Shown in pieces: positions 36,273 to 45,475 of a DNA stretch of 64,000 bases. Below the pieces are notes generated by a model. It was not told the DNA's origin. It searched no databases and saw nothing but the letters and a program-made list of their open reading frames with translations. This DNA is from JAPHSX01 sp039714395 (GTDB lineage Bacteria; Pseudomonadota; Gammaproteobacteria; Thiohalomonadales; Thiohalomonadaceae). The translations under genes and the position numbers were made by a program. The DNA is taken from the NCBI GenBank assembly GCA_039714395.1, contig JBDLJH010000016.1, positions 12,744-76,743 on the forward strand. The letters are read 5' to 3'. Within the stretch, counting starts at the first letter, position 1, and each line of letters begins with the position of its first letter.

Positions 36273-36725
36273 ATGCAGATCTGGGTCGATGCCGATGCCT
36301 GCCCGGTGGTGGTCAAGGAGATCCTGTTCCGTGCCGCCGAACGAACAAAGATACAACTGACCCTGGTTGCCAACCAATCTATACAGGTGCCCCGTTCACC
36401 TTTTATCTCTACCAAGCAGGTAGGTAGTGGTTTCGATGTGGCCGACGACTATATCGCTGAACAGGTTGGCATCGGCGACCTGGTGATCACCGCCGATATC
36501 CCCCTTGCCGCAGAGGTCATTGAGAAGGGCGGTGAAGCCCTCAACCCACGCGGTGAACGATACACCGAGGAGAACATCCGCCAGCGCCTGGCGATGCGCG
36601 ACTTCATGGACACCATGCGCAGCAGCGGCATTCAGACCGGTGGACCGCCGCCACTGAACCAGACCGATCGGCGCAACTTTGCCAATGAGCTGGATCGTTT
36701 TCTGGCGAAAGCCACACGTAATTAA
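36273..36725 (+). CDS. YaiI/YqxD-family protein (DUF188, PIN-like)
   Basis: 150 aa. VDADACPVVVKEILFRAA, ADDYIAEQVGIGDLVITADI and the C-terminal NFANELDRFL are the family hallmarks. The conserved acidic residues suggest a PIN-like nuclease fold, but no activity is established for the family. Co-directional with the GTPase gene. Confidence 0.88.
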   Translation: MQIWVDADACPVVVKEILFRAAERTKIQLTLVANQSIQVPRSPFISTKQVGSGFDVADDYIAEQVGIGDLVITADIPLAAEVIEKGGEALNPRGERYTEENIRQRLAMRDFMDTMRSSGIQTGGPPPLNQTDRRNFANELDRFLAKATRN

Positions 36726-36864
36726 TCCCCCGTTTCATTTCTCCAGCTCATCTCATCACAATAAATATGCGTTAGGAAACGCTAATATTCCGCGGTTAAT
36801 TGACTACACTGTAAGTAGAGGGGTTTTTTTCACCAAATGCAGTTGTCACTACACGGAGAACAGA

Positions 36865-37350
36865 ATGAAACAGTTGATCAAAACCACCCTGCTTTCCGGC
36901 CTCGCCGTAATGGCTATGGGCTGTTCAATGAAGGGCATGATGATTGAGGAACGCGTCAGTCCACTGGGCTTCGATGAGACCGTTAACAAGGTCATCACCA
37001 ACGCCGAGGCAGCTGGCTGGGTCATTCCTATGAAGAGCAAGGGGAACCCTTCAGCCATTCACAAAAGCATCAAGAAACACCTTGGCAAAGAGATCCTGCC
37101 AGTCAAGGTGATCAAGCTATGCAATGCCGAGTACGCCTATAAAATTCTAGCCGATGATGATGCCCGATATGCCTCGGTGATGATGCCCTGTTCCATCTCC
37201 GTCTATCAGAAATCAGACGGCAAGACCTATGTGGCCAACATGAAGGCCGGTCGCATGGGCTGGATGATGGGTGGAACCGTGGCTGATGTAATGGATGGCC
37301 CGGTCTCCGGTGACCAGGCAAAGATCCTGGGGTTCCTCGACACAAAATAG
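36865..37350 (+). CDS. DUF302-domain lipoprotein
   Basis: 161 aa from ATG 36865 (GGAG upstream). A signal sequence with a lipobox-like AMGC gives a lipid-anchored mature protein. A DUF302-like domain follows (GFDETVNKVITNAEAAGWVI … VIKLCNAEYAYKIL … MMPCSISVYQ). Often found in sulfur oxidisers; role unknown. Terminator downstream. Confidence 0.8.
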   Translation: MKQLIKTTLLSGLAVMAMGCSMKGMMIEERVSPLGFDETVNKVITNAEAAGWVIPMKSKGNPSAIHKSIKKHLGKEILPVKVIKLCNAEYAYKILADDDARYASVMMPCSISVYQKSDGKTYVANMKAGRMGWMMGGTVADVMDGPVSGDQAKILGFLDTK

Positions 37351-37359
37351 CAAATCTGC

Positions 37360-37390
37360 GCTGGCGGCAATCAAGGCCGCCAGCCGTTTT
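37360..37390 (+). terminator. Terminator after the DUF302 gene
   Basis: GCTGGCGGC, loop AATCAAG, GCCGCCAGC (37360-37384), then CGTTTT. Confidence 0.75.
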
Positions 37391-37483
37391 CCATACCCTC
37401 ACTGCTACCTTCCCGCACCACTCCATTATTCATTAACTGCCACACACGCTTGTCACACCCAACCAAGCTGGGATAATGGTCGC

Positions 37484-39535
37484 ATGAAAAAGGCCCCTGT
37501 CGAGATCTCCATCCCCATTAGCGAACAACTGTTTCGCGGCGACAAACGCCTGCGTATCGCACTCATCGGCAAGCCCAACAGCGGCAAATCAACCCTGTTC
37601 AAGGCGGTCTCTGCCACCTCCATCCATACCGGGGTACTCGCCGGTACCGACCGTGAATATGAAGAGTGTACGGTGCAGGTTGGGCTGGATGAGGCCAGTC
37701 TGGTCGACCTGCCCAGCATCGACTCCCTGCACCACATGGCCCCCGAAGATGAGGTCGCACTGAAATACCTGATGTGGGGTAATGACCGACCAATGGTCGC
37801 CACTCACGAGGCGGAGGGGCCTGCAGTACCACTTGCCGCGCCCGATGTGCTAATTCAGGTGGTCGATGCCACCGCGCTGGAGAATCATCTGGAGCTCAGC
37901 CTGGAACTCTCGATGCTGGCTCGCCCCATGGTGATCGCCCTCAACCGCATGGATGAGGCTCGCGATAAAGGGATACACATCAACACCAAACTGCTGAGCG
38001 AAAAGCTCGGTGTACCGGTAGTGCCAACCATCGCGCTAATGGGCCACGGCCTGAGTAAACTGTTCCAGAGCGCTGTTGATGCGGTACGCCAGCGCGCCTG
38101 CCCGCTGCACCTGACCGCCAGTAAACATATCTGCCAGGCACTAGGGCCGCTCAGCGAGATATTGCGCCGTCCCTATCTGCACACCGCCTTTCGCGTTCCC
38201 CACCCCTTCCTGTTGATGCAGGTAGCCGCCGGCGACCCCTACTTTCTGGAGGAAATCGAACAGCACTTTCCCGAACTAATGCCTGAGCTAACTCAGCTAC
38301 GCCGCGATGCCGAGCATATCCTGCCTCGCCCGCTGCACGAAGAGCTACACGCCGACCGCCACCACCGCTCAGCCACCCTGGCCGAACAGGTCCTCCGCAT
38401 TGGTGCACCCAGCGAAGGTTCACGCTGGCAGTACTGGCTGGATGAGTTCTTCCTCCACCCCCACTGGGGACTCATTGGCAGCCTGGCGGTATTCGCCATG
38501 GTGCTATTTGTGGTGTTTGAAGTCAGTACCTGGCTCGATTCAATAACCGCGGCACGCCTTATCGAGATGGCCGAGTTGTGGCAACCCGATACCACCACCG
38601 GGGTGGTAGGGCGTGCCGTGGTCGACGGCCTTATCGGCCTCACCGGCATTGTCATTCCCTATATGTTGCCGCTAGTCATGCTACTGGTGGCACTGGAACA
38701 GGTCGGCATCATGCAACGCATCGCCTTCGTAGTGGACCGTGGCTTTCACCACATCGGCCTGCACGGTGGCATAGCCGTCCCCTTTCTGCTGGGACTTGGT
38801 TGTAACGTACCTGCGATCTCCGCCGCCGCCGCCTCCAGCAGTGGTCGCGAGCGGGTGGTCGCCTCGCTACTTATTACCTTCGTCCCCTGCTCGGCGCGCT
38901 CGGCAATCATCCTCGCGCTGGCCGGCAAATATCTAGGGGGTATCGGCGTCTTCGCCATCTTCGCCCTGACTATTGTGATCATAGCGGTGATGGGCAAACT
39001 GCTAACACGCCGCTACCCCGACCCCACCCCCGGTCAGGTGCAGGAGATTCCCGGCTACGCCCTGCCACAACTCAGGCCACTACTGCACAGCACCTGGGAG
39101 CGCACCAGCGATATCCTTACCATCGTCACCCCGCTGCTAATCGGCGGCAGCATTTTTCTGGCCCTGCTACAGCACTACCAGGCCGATGCCCTTATCAACA
39201 CCCTGCTCACCCCGATCACCGGCTGGTGGCTGGGGCTACCGATAGTGCTGGGTATACCGATCCTCTTCGGCATTCTGCGCAAAGAGCTATCACTGCTAAT
39301 GATTTTCCAGGCTCTAGGTAGCGAAGAACTCACCGGTCTACTCGACTGGGTGCAGATCTCCACCTTTCTCATCTTCCTCACCTTCTACGTGCCCTGCATT
39401 TCCACCTTTGCGGTGATGCTAAAGTTGCTGGGACGACGTGATGCACTGTTCTCAATAGCACTTTCAATCGGCGTCGCTTTATTCGTTAGCGGCGTTGTAC
39501 GGCTATTGCTAGAGATGATGCAGAACTACCTTTAG
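37484..39535 (+). CDS. feoB: FeoB-like ferrous iron transporter
   Basis: 683 aa. Cytoplasmic G domain: G1 GKPNSGKST, G3 region LVDLPSIDSL, G4 NRMD. A helical insert follows, then a membrane domain with LGCNVPAISA, VPCSARSAIIL and GILRKELSLLMIF, the conserved FeoB core. FeoB imports Fe2+. Two oddities: the G3 glycine (DLPG in the family) is Ser, and there is no feoA. The start ATG 37484 lacks a strong ribosome binding site. Its last 12 bases are repeated at 40104. Confidence 0.85.
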   Translation: MKKAPVEISIPISEQLFRGDKRLRIALIGKPNSGKSTLFKAVSATSIHTGVLAGTDREYEECTVQVGLDEASLVDLPSIDSLHHMAPEDEVALKYLMWGNDRPMVATHEAEGPAVPLAAPDVLIQVVDATALENHLELSLELSMLARPMVIALNRMDEARDKGIHINTKLLSEKLGVPVVPTIALMGHGLSKLFQSAVDAVRQRACPLHLTASKHICQALGPLSEILRRPYLHTAFRVPHPFLLMQVAAGDPYFLEEIEQHFPELMPELTQLRRDAEHILPRPLHEELHADRHHRSATLAEQVLRIGAPSEGSRWQYWLDEFFLHPHWGLIGSLAVFAMVLFVVFEVSTWLDSITAARLIEMAELWQPDTTTGVVGRAVVDGLIGLTGIVIPYMLPLVMLLVALEQVGIMQRIAFVVDRGFHHIGLHGGIAVPFLLGLGCNVPAISAAAASSSGRERVVASLLITFVPCSARSAIILALAGKYLGGIGVFAIFALTIVIIAVMGKLLTRRYPDPTPGQVQEIPGYALPQLRPLLHSTWERTSDILTIVTPLLIGGSIFLALLQHYQADALINTLLTPITGWWLGLPIVLGIPILFGILRKELSLLMIFQALGSEELTGLLDWVQISTFLIFLTFYVPCISTFAVMLKLLGRRDALFSIALSIGVALFVSGVVRLLLEMMQNYL

Positions 39536-39576
39536 TCAATAGCGATGTAACAACGCGATTTTCTATCTAAAAATAA
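39525..39576 (+). repeat. Direct repeat, copy 1, at the 3' end of feoB
   Basis: ACTACCTTTAGT (the last codons of feoB), 12 variable bases, AACAACGCG, then a T/A-rich tail with TTCTA. Copy 2 is at 40104-40158, 579 bp downstream. Confidence 0.75.
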
Positions 39577-39620
39577 ATTAAACCTCAGTCTTTTAACTTT
39601 CAAAATAAAAGGGATTGACC

Positions 39621-40073
39621 ATGATAGATAAAGATAGAATCCCCAAAGAACTGTTACCCCTAATAGAAGAAAAACTTCAAGGACGAACTAATGAAATAGA
39701 TTTTCCTCCGCCAGTATTCGATGTAATGAAGGGGGAAGTTATTAATTATGATATAAAAACAGAAACCCTGAAAAACAGATTTCCCATATTAAAAGAACAT
39801 TTAAACCCCTACGGCAATATGCAGGGTGGGATCATAGCTGCAGCCATAGACAACACCATTGGGCCACTAAGTTTACTGGTGTCACCACCAAACTTTACCC
39901 GGCATATGGAACTAAAATACAGCAAGATTGTAGCGCCCGATGTTGAGTATATTTATGTAATCGCGAAATTTATTGAAAAGAAAAAACGACAACTGTTCTT
40001 TGAGGCTACTGTTGAAAACAGTGGTGGTGAAAAACTTGCTTCAGCAAAATCCATTAATTGGGTTATCGATTGA
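39621..40073 (+). CDS. PaaI-type hotdog thioesterase
   Basis: 150 aa from ATG 39621. NPYGNMQGGIIAAAIDNTIG is the PaaI/ACOT13-type active-site segment (HGG-like Gly pair with Asp), followed by a hotdog beta pattern. Acyl-CoA thioesterase of unknown substrate. The gene is AT-rich next to its neighbours and flanked by the direct repeats at 39525 and 40104, suggesting acquisition by insertion. Confidence 0.8.
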   Translation: MIDKDRIPKELLPLIEEKLQGRTNEIDFPPPVFDVMKGEVINYDIKTETLKNRFPILKEHLNPYGNMQGGIIAAAIDNTIGPLSLLVSPPNFTRHMELKYSKIVAPDVEYIYVIAKFIEKKKRQLFFEATVENSGGEKLASAKSINWVID

Positions 40074-40103
40074 GTAAAATGTGAATACAAAAGCTAGCAT
40101 AGC

Positions 40104-40158
40104 ACTACCTTTAGTAGACAGATATGCAACAACGCGGTTTGCTTTCTAGATCAAAAAA
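40104..40158 (+). repeat. Direct repeat, copy 2
   Basis: ACTACCTTTAGT, 12 variable bases, AACAACGCG and a TTTCTAGATCAAAA tail; partner of 39525-39576. It lies just before the GFA gene. Confidence 0.75.
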
Positions 40159-40172
40159 AATGAGGTACTGAA

Positions 40173-40577
40173 ATGTATAAAGGAAGCTGTCTCTGTGGTG
40201 CAGTTCATTTTGAAATAACGGGCCCTATACAGAATATCGTTTATTGTCACTGCTCCCAATGCAGGAAAGCGCAAGGCAGTGCCTTTGCAAGCAACGGAAT
40301 CGTTGCCGCAAAGGAGTTCACCATAGTCGCAGGAGAGAGTGAGCTAACCGGGTTTGAATCCTCTCCCGGACAAACGAAATATTTTTGTCGTCATTGTGGC
40401 TCGCCTATTATGAGCAAGACTGAAACAAAGCCCAATGAAGTTCGCGTGCGATTAGGAACCATAGAGTCCGATATAGAAGAGAGGCCACTAGCTCACATCT
40501 TTGTCACCTCAAAAGCGAACTGGGAAGAGATCTGCGGGGATATGCCTCAGTATAATTCCTATGAGCCAGATCGATAA
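40173..40577 (+). CDS. GFA-family (CENP-V/GFA domain) zinc protein
   Basis: 134 aa. Zinc ligands in GSCLCGAVHFEI, CHCSQCRKAQGSAFASN and FCRHCGSPI follow the glutathione-dependent formaldehyde-activating enzyme pattern. Most such proteins do not act on formaldehyde, so only the fold is certain. AT-rich like the thioesterase gene upstream. Confidence 0.88.
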   Translation: MYKGSCLCGAVHFEITGPIQNIVYCHCSQCRKAQGSAFASNGIVAAKEFTIVAGESELTGFESSPGQTKYFCRHCGSPIMSKTETKPNEVRVRLGTIESDIEERPLAHIFVTSKANWEEICGDMPQYNSYEPDR

Positions 40578-40585
40578 AAACGACT

Positions 40586-40610
40586 GCGCAAATTAAAATC
40601 CTATTTGCGC
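40586..40610. terminator. Possible shared terminator between GFA gene and prfA
   Basis: GCGCAAAT and ATTTGCGC with a nine-base loop lie between convergent genes. No long T-run, so moderate. Confidence 0.4.
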
Positions 40611-40632
40611 GCCCCCTTCGATATTCACTTCC

Positions 40633-41718
40633 TCACTCTTCGCTCAACGCCGCCAGCTGATCCGCCTGATACTCGTTGATCAGCGGCTCGATCACCTCAT
40701 CCATATCCCCCGCCATGATCTCATCAAGTTTATACAGGGTGAGATTAATGCGGTGATCGGTGACGCGGCCCTGCGGATAGTTGTAGGTGCGGATGCGCTC
40801 GGAGCGATCGCCGCTTCCAACCAGCGATTTTCTTTCGGCAGCCTGTTCACTCTGCTGCTTTTCTTCCTGCGCGGCATGTATTCGCGACTGCAGTACCGAC
40901 ATCGCCCTGGCTCGGTTTTTATGCTGTGAGCGCTCGTCCTGACACTCGACAACAAAACCGGTGGGGATGTGGGTAATACGAATAGCAGAATCGGTTTTAT
41001 TAACGTGCTGACCACCCGCACCCGAGGCTCGGAAGGTGTCGACCTTGAGGTCGGAAGATTTGATCTCGATGTGCTCCAGCTCATCGGCCTCAGGCATTAC
41101 GGCAACGGTGCAGGCAGAGGTATGAATGCGGCCCTGCGATTCGGTCTCGGGTACCCGCTGCACTCGGTGTGCCCCCGACTCAAATTTAAGTCGCGAGTAG
41201 GCCCCCTGACCTACCAGCCTGGCAATGATCTCCTTGTAGCCGCCGTGCTCCCCCTCATTTTGAGAGATAATTTCCACCTGCCAGCGCAGCCGCTCAGCGT
41301 AGCGCGAATACATGCGAAACAGGTCGCCGGCGAAGATTGCGGCCTCATCACCACCGGTACCGGCACGAACCTCAAGGAAGACGTTTTTACTGTCGTTGGG
41401 GTCCTTGGGCAGCAGCTGTTTCTGCAACTCGAATTCCAGCGACTCAGACTGCTCCTTCGCCGCCTTCATCTCCTCCACCGCCATCGCCTTCATCTCGGCA
41501 TCGTCTTCAGCCATCATCTCCTCGGCTGTGGCAAGGTCATCTGTTGCCCCCTGATACGCCTCGAAGGTATCAACTACCGGCTTAAGCTGGGCATACTCCT
41601 GAGAGAGTTCGCGAAAACGATTTTGATCCTTAATGGTATCGGCATCGGACAGCAGTGCGCTGATCTCCTGAAGCCGCTCGGAGAGGTTCTCCAGCTTGCT
41701 GAGAATAGAGGGTTTCAC
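40633..41718 (-). CDS. prfA: Peptide chain release factor 1
   Basis: 361 aa. GGQ motif (SGAGGQHVNKTDSA) for peptidyl-tRNA hydrolysis, RF1-type codon-recognition loop (HRVQRVPETESQGR, with PxT) and the C-terminal region QGRVTDHRINLTLYKL. Terminates at UAG and UAA. It starts 4 bp after the hemA stop, the conserved hemA-prfA order. Confidence 0.96.
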   Translation of the reverse strand: MKPSILSKLENLSERLQEISALLSDADTIKDQNRFRELSQEYAQLKPVVDTFEAYQGATDDLATAEEMMAEDDAEMKAMAVEEMKAAKEQSESLEFELQKQLLPKDPNDSKNVFLEVRAGTGGDEAAIFAGDLFRMYSRYAERLRWQVEIISQNEGEHGGYKEIIARLVGQGAYSRLKFESGAHRVQRVPETESQGRIHTSACTVAVMPEADELEHIEIKSSDLKVDTFRASGAGGQHVNKTDSAIRITHIPTGFVVECQDERSQHKNRARAMSVLQSRIHAAQEEKQQSEQAAERKSLVGSGDRSERIRTYNYPQGRVTDHRINLTLYKLDEIMAGDMDEVIEPLINEYQADQLAALSEE

Positions 41719-41722
41719 GGAA

Positions 41723-42985
41723 TTAGTTGTCTAAGTTTTTGAGGTTAAAAAGTTCGCGGGCGGCGAGCAGCAACTCGGTGCGACCATCGTAACCGGCCTG
41801 CTTCATATTGCTGCACGGGGCATGCATAAGTTTGTTGGTAAGCTGGCGTGCCAACTCCTGCATAATCTGCTCGGGGTTTTGGCCTTTCTGTAGTTGCGAC
41901 AGCGCATTCTGCAGTACCTGATCGCGCATCATCTCAATATTCACGCGGTAATCACGAATGGTATCGACCGCGCCCAGCGACTGTAGCCAGCTCATGAAGT
42001 GAGTGACTTGGGTGTCAATGATCTCCTCGGCCTGCTGTGCCGCCTCCTGGCGTGAACGCAAGCCCTCCTGAATGATCTCCTGCAAATCATCGACGGTATA
42101 GAGGTAGACATCATCCAGCTCGCCCACCTGGGACTCAATGTCGCGCGGCACTGCAATATCGACCATAAACATCGGGCGATGTTTACGCTTTTTCAGCGCT
42201 GTCTCCACCGCCCCCTTGCCCAGAATCGGCAGCTGACTGGCGGTGGAGGAGATCACCATATCGGCCTCATGCAGGTGATTGGGGATCTCGGACAGCGCAA
42301 TGGCATAGCCACCGAATTCACTGGCCAGGTTATGGGCCTTCTCCACCGTGCGATTGGCGACAATGATGCGCCCTACGCCGCTCTCGTGCAGATGACGCGC
42401 CACCAGTTCGATGGTCTCACCGGCACCGATAAGCAGTGCGGTATGCCTGGAGAGATCACTGAATATCTGCTTGGAGAGCGACACGGCGGCGAACGCCACA
42501 GAGACCGGACTGGCCCCAATGGCCGTATCGGTACGTACCTGCTTGGCCACGCTAAAGGTGTGCTGAAACAGGCGATTGAGCAGCTGACCAACCGTGCCAG
42601 CATCATTGGCGGTGCTATAGGCCTGCTTCATCTGGCCGAGGATCTGTGGCTCACCCAGCACCATCGAATCGAGGCCACTGGCCACTCGCAGGATATGGTG
42701 CACCGCGAGGCGATCCGGATGGGCATAAAAGTAGGGCTCCACATCCTCCAGCTTGAGGTTGTGAAAGTGACTGAACCAGTCGCGCACCACAGCACTGTCT
42801 TCGCCCTCGATACCGCAATAAAGCTCGGTACGATTACAGGTGGAGAGAATCGCCACCTCACTGACACCATTGGTGGCCGTCAACTCACTAAAGGCCTGCG
42901 GCAACTTCTCCGGCGTAAAGGCAACCTGCTCCCGAATCTCTACGGGGGCCGTCTTGTGGTTGATGCCTAGTGCAAACAGTGTCAT
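41723..42985 (-). CDS. hemA: Glutamyl-tRNA reductase
   Basis: 420 aa. First step of C5 tetrapyrrole synthesis. Catalytic Cys in STCNRTELYC, NADPH-binding LLIGAGETIELVARHL, and the C-terminal dimerisation helices. Start ATG 42985. Divergent from the TPR gene. Confidence 0.96.
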   Translation of the reverse strand: MTLFALGINHKTAPVEIREQVAFTPEKLPQAFSELTATNGVSEVAILSTCNRTELYCGIEGEDSAVVRDWFSHFHNLKLEDVEPYFYAHPDRLAVHHILRVASGLDSMVLGEPQILGQMKQAYSTANDAGTVGQLLNRLFQHTFSVAKQVRTDTAIGASPVSVAFAAVSLSKQIFSDLSRHTALLIGAGETIELVARHLHESGVGRIIVANRTVEKAHNLASEFGGYAIALSEIPNHLHEADMVISSTASQLPILGKGAVETALKKRKHRPMFMVDIAVPRDIESQVGELDDVYLYTVDDLQEIIQEGLRSRQEAAQQAEEIIDTQVTHFMSWLQSLGAVDTIRDYRVNIEMMRDQVLQNALSQLQKGQNPEQIMQELARQLTNKLMHAPCSNMKQAGYDGRTELLLAARELFNLKNLDN

Positions 42986-43133
42986 AAAATCGAGGAGTTA
43001 CTATCATTAATGACCTGCCATTTTGCTTTAGACAGGGTATTAATGGCAAGTGGCATGGCAGATCTCACCTATATCGGTAATAAATCAGGTATAGTTTTCC
43101 AAACACGCCCTGCGGGGCAACACGGAGAATTTG

Positions 43134-44861
43134 ATGATAAGTTTGTACCGGTCGCTGCTGGCGACCACGCTGTCAGCCCTGTTAATTCTACAGCTCGGGT
43201 GTACCACCACCCCAGTACGCGACGACACTGCCCATACCGCTACCACACCCACGCCGCAGCCTGAACCCCCTGCCGTAGAGTTAACCCCCAAGCTGCTCTA
43301 TCAGCTGCTGGCGGCCGAATTTGCCGGGCAGCAGGGGGCACTACGTCTCTCTGCTGCCACCTATCTGGATGCGGCTCAGCGTACCCGCGACTACCGCCTG
43401 GCACGACGTGCCACCCGCGTCGCCATCTATGCCCGTGAGAACACCATTGCCCTTGATGCCGCACGCCTGTGGGTAGAGCTAGAACCTGGCAACGACGAGG
43501 CCCATAAATCGACCGCCGCCCTGCTGATTGCCTCAGGTGAAAATGTCCAGGCCCGCCCACACCTGGAAAAACTGCTACAAAATCAGCGCCAGGACAGCAA
43601 TCACGGTTACCTTCTTGTGGCGACGCTCCTCGCCAGTGACCCCGACAAGGAGCGCGCCCTCACTACCATGTCTGAGCTGGTAGCACGCGAACCCAACGCC
43701 CCCCACGCCCTCTATGCCCAGGCCCACCTGTCCAACCAACTCGACGACAAGGAGGCCGCTCGCTCAATCTTGCAACAACTACTGCACAATGAGCCCAATC
43801 ACAGCCAGGGGCTATTACTACAGGCCCGTGTACTGCATGCCCTGGGGGATGTAAGTGCCTCACTCGATAGCATGAAACGTGCGGTAGAACTCTCACCCGA
43901 TAACCACCAGTTACGCCTCACCTATGCCCGTATGCTGGTCGATGCACGCGAACTCAAGCAGGCACGGCACCAGTTCATCCGCCTCAGCAAGGCGACCCCC
44001 AACGATGCCGATGTGGTCTACGCCCTGGGCTTACTGGCGCTTGAGGCGGGTGACCTGGACTCCGCCGAGGCCAACTTCAATAAGTTGTTGCACCACCGCC
44101 AGCGTGAAGAGGAGAGCCGCTTCGCCCTGGCGCAGATTGCCGAGGCACGCCAGCAAGATGACAAGGCCATTGAGTGGTTCAGCTCTATCGCTCAGGGGGA
44201 TCGCTACCTGGAGGCGCAACTACAGGCGGCGCGCCTCATCGCCAAACATCGGGGAATGGAACAGGCACGCACCTACCTGCGTGAACTGGAAATCCAGAAT
44301 GACGATGAACGGGTGCAACTCTACCTGGCTGAGGCGGAGTTGCTAGGCAATGCCGAGCAATATCAGGAGGCGATGAAGATCTATGATGAGGGGCTCAAGC
44401 TTTTCGCCGATAACATCACACTACTCTACGCCCGCGGCCTTACCGCCGAAAAGATTGACCGCCTCGATATTATGGAGCGCGACCTCAAGCGTATCCTGCA
44501 GCGCGACCCGGACAATACCCAGGCCCTCAATGCCCTTGGTTACACTCTGGCCGACCGTACAGATCGTTATCAGGAAGCGTACGACTATATAGAGCGTGCC
44601 TATAAGCAACGCCCTGACGATGTGGCTATTCTCGATAGCATGGGCTGGGTACTTTATCGCCTGGGCCGCCTGGACGAGGCACTGGAGTATTTAAACCGTG
44701 CCGCCTCCAAGGTGCGCGACGCTGAGATCTCCGCCCATCTGGGTGAGGTCCTGTGGGCCTCCGGCGAACAGGACAAGGCACGCCACGTCTGGGAGGAAGC
44801 ACTCAAATTTGCCCCTGACCACAAGGTGCTGCAACAGACCATCCAACGTTTCAATCCATGA
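43134..44861 (+). CDS. TPR lipoprotein upstream of lolB
   Basis: 575 aa from ATG 43134 (GGAG six bases upstream; a TTG at 43131 is too close to it). Lipoprotein signal with lipobox LQLGC, then a Pro/Thr linker and about a dozen TPR-like helical repeats (LLQARVLHALGDVSASLDSM, LNALGYTLADRTDRYQEAYD, AILDSMGWVLYRLGRLDEAL). Such TPR proteins precede lolB in many gammaproteobacteria. Its partner in the envelope is unknown. ATGA overlap with lolB. Confidence 0.85.
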   Translation: MISLYRSLLATTLSALLILQLGCTTTPVRDDTAHTATTPTPQPEPPAVELTPKLLYQLLAAEFAGQQGALRLSAATYLDAAQRTRDYRLARRATRVAIYARENTIALDAARLWVELEPGNDEAHKSTAALLIASGENVQARPHLEKLLQNQRQDSNHGYLLVATLLASDPDKERALTTMSELVAREPNAPHALYAQAHLSNQLDDKEAARSILQQLLHNEPNHSQGLLLQARVLHALGDVSASLDSMKRAVELSPDNHQLRLTYARMLVDARELKQARHQFIRLSKATPNDADVVYALGLLALEAGDLDSAEANFNKLLHHRQREEESRFALAQIAEARQQDDKAIEWFSSIAQGDRYLEAQLQAARLIAKHRGMEQARTYLRELEIQNDDERVQLYLAEAELLGNAEQYQEAMKIYDEGLKLFADNITLLYARGLTAEKIDRLDIMERDLKRILQRDPDNTQALNALGYTLADRTDRYQEAYDYIERAYKQRPDDVAILDSMGWVLYRLGRLDEALEYLNRAASKVRDAEISAHLGEVLWASGEQDKARHVWEEALKFAPDHKVLQQTIQRFNP

Positions 44862-45475
44862 TGCGCCTCACCCCGCTGCTACTGCTGATGGTGGTGGCCT
44901 GTAACCCTACTCCGCCACGTCCCCTGCCCGACACAGCCCCCGAGCAGAGCTGGCAACTGCGCCAGCAACAGCTTAAACAGCTCAGTCACTGGCAACTATC
45001 CGGTCGTCTGGCAGTACAGAACGACCACGAGGCCTGGCACATGAGTCTGGAGTGGCTGCAACGCCGCGATCGCTACTCACTCAACATCACCGCTCCATTG
45101 GGCCAGGGCTCGATGCGACTGCATGGCGATGCCGTACAGGTGATGCTGATCACCGATGAAGGCGAAACACTCAGCTCCAGCAATCCGGAGCTGTTGCTGT
45201 ACCAGCAATTCGGCTGGAAGATACCGGTCGCGGCCCTGCGCTACTGGGTACTGGGACTGCCCGCACCGGGCGATTTCCAGCAAACCCTGGATCAGTACGG
45301 CAGACTGCGACAACTCACACAGGCTGGCTGGGAGATTGAATTCATTGATTACCAGCCGCACCTCGATGTTGAGCTACCGCGTAAGGTTTTCATCAACAAC
45401 CACAACGCCAAGGTGAAGCTGGTGATCAGCAGCTGGCAGCGTCTGCCGGCCACAGAAGCGGAGAGTGAAGGTTGA
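44858..45475 (+). CDS. lolB: Outer membrane lipoprotein receptor LolB
   Basis: 205 aa. Accepts lipoproteins from LolA at the outer membrane. Lipobox MVVAC, then WQLSGRLAVQ, QGSMRLHGDAVQVMLIT and YWVLGLPAP, the LolB consensus. Overlaps both neighbours by 4 bp. Confidence 0.92.
   Translation: MMRLTPLLLLMVVACNPTPPRPLPDTAPEQSWQLRQQQLKQLSHWQLSGRLAVQNDHEAWHMSLEWLQRRDRYSLNITAPLGQGSMRLHGDAVQVMLITDEGETLSSSNPELLLYQQFGWKIPVAALRYWVLGLPAPGDFQQTLDQYGRLRQLTQAGWEIEFIDYQPHLDVELPRKVFINNHNAKVKLVISSWQRLPATEAESEG

Noticed and set aside
36273..36725. YaiI/DUF188 gene as a toxin because of its PIN-like fold
   Set aside because: It is a widespread core gene beside the RbgA-like GTPase, with no antitoxin partner.
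42179..42970. 263-codon plus-strand frame inside hemA
   Set aside because: Antisense shadow of a complete hemA.
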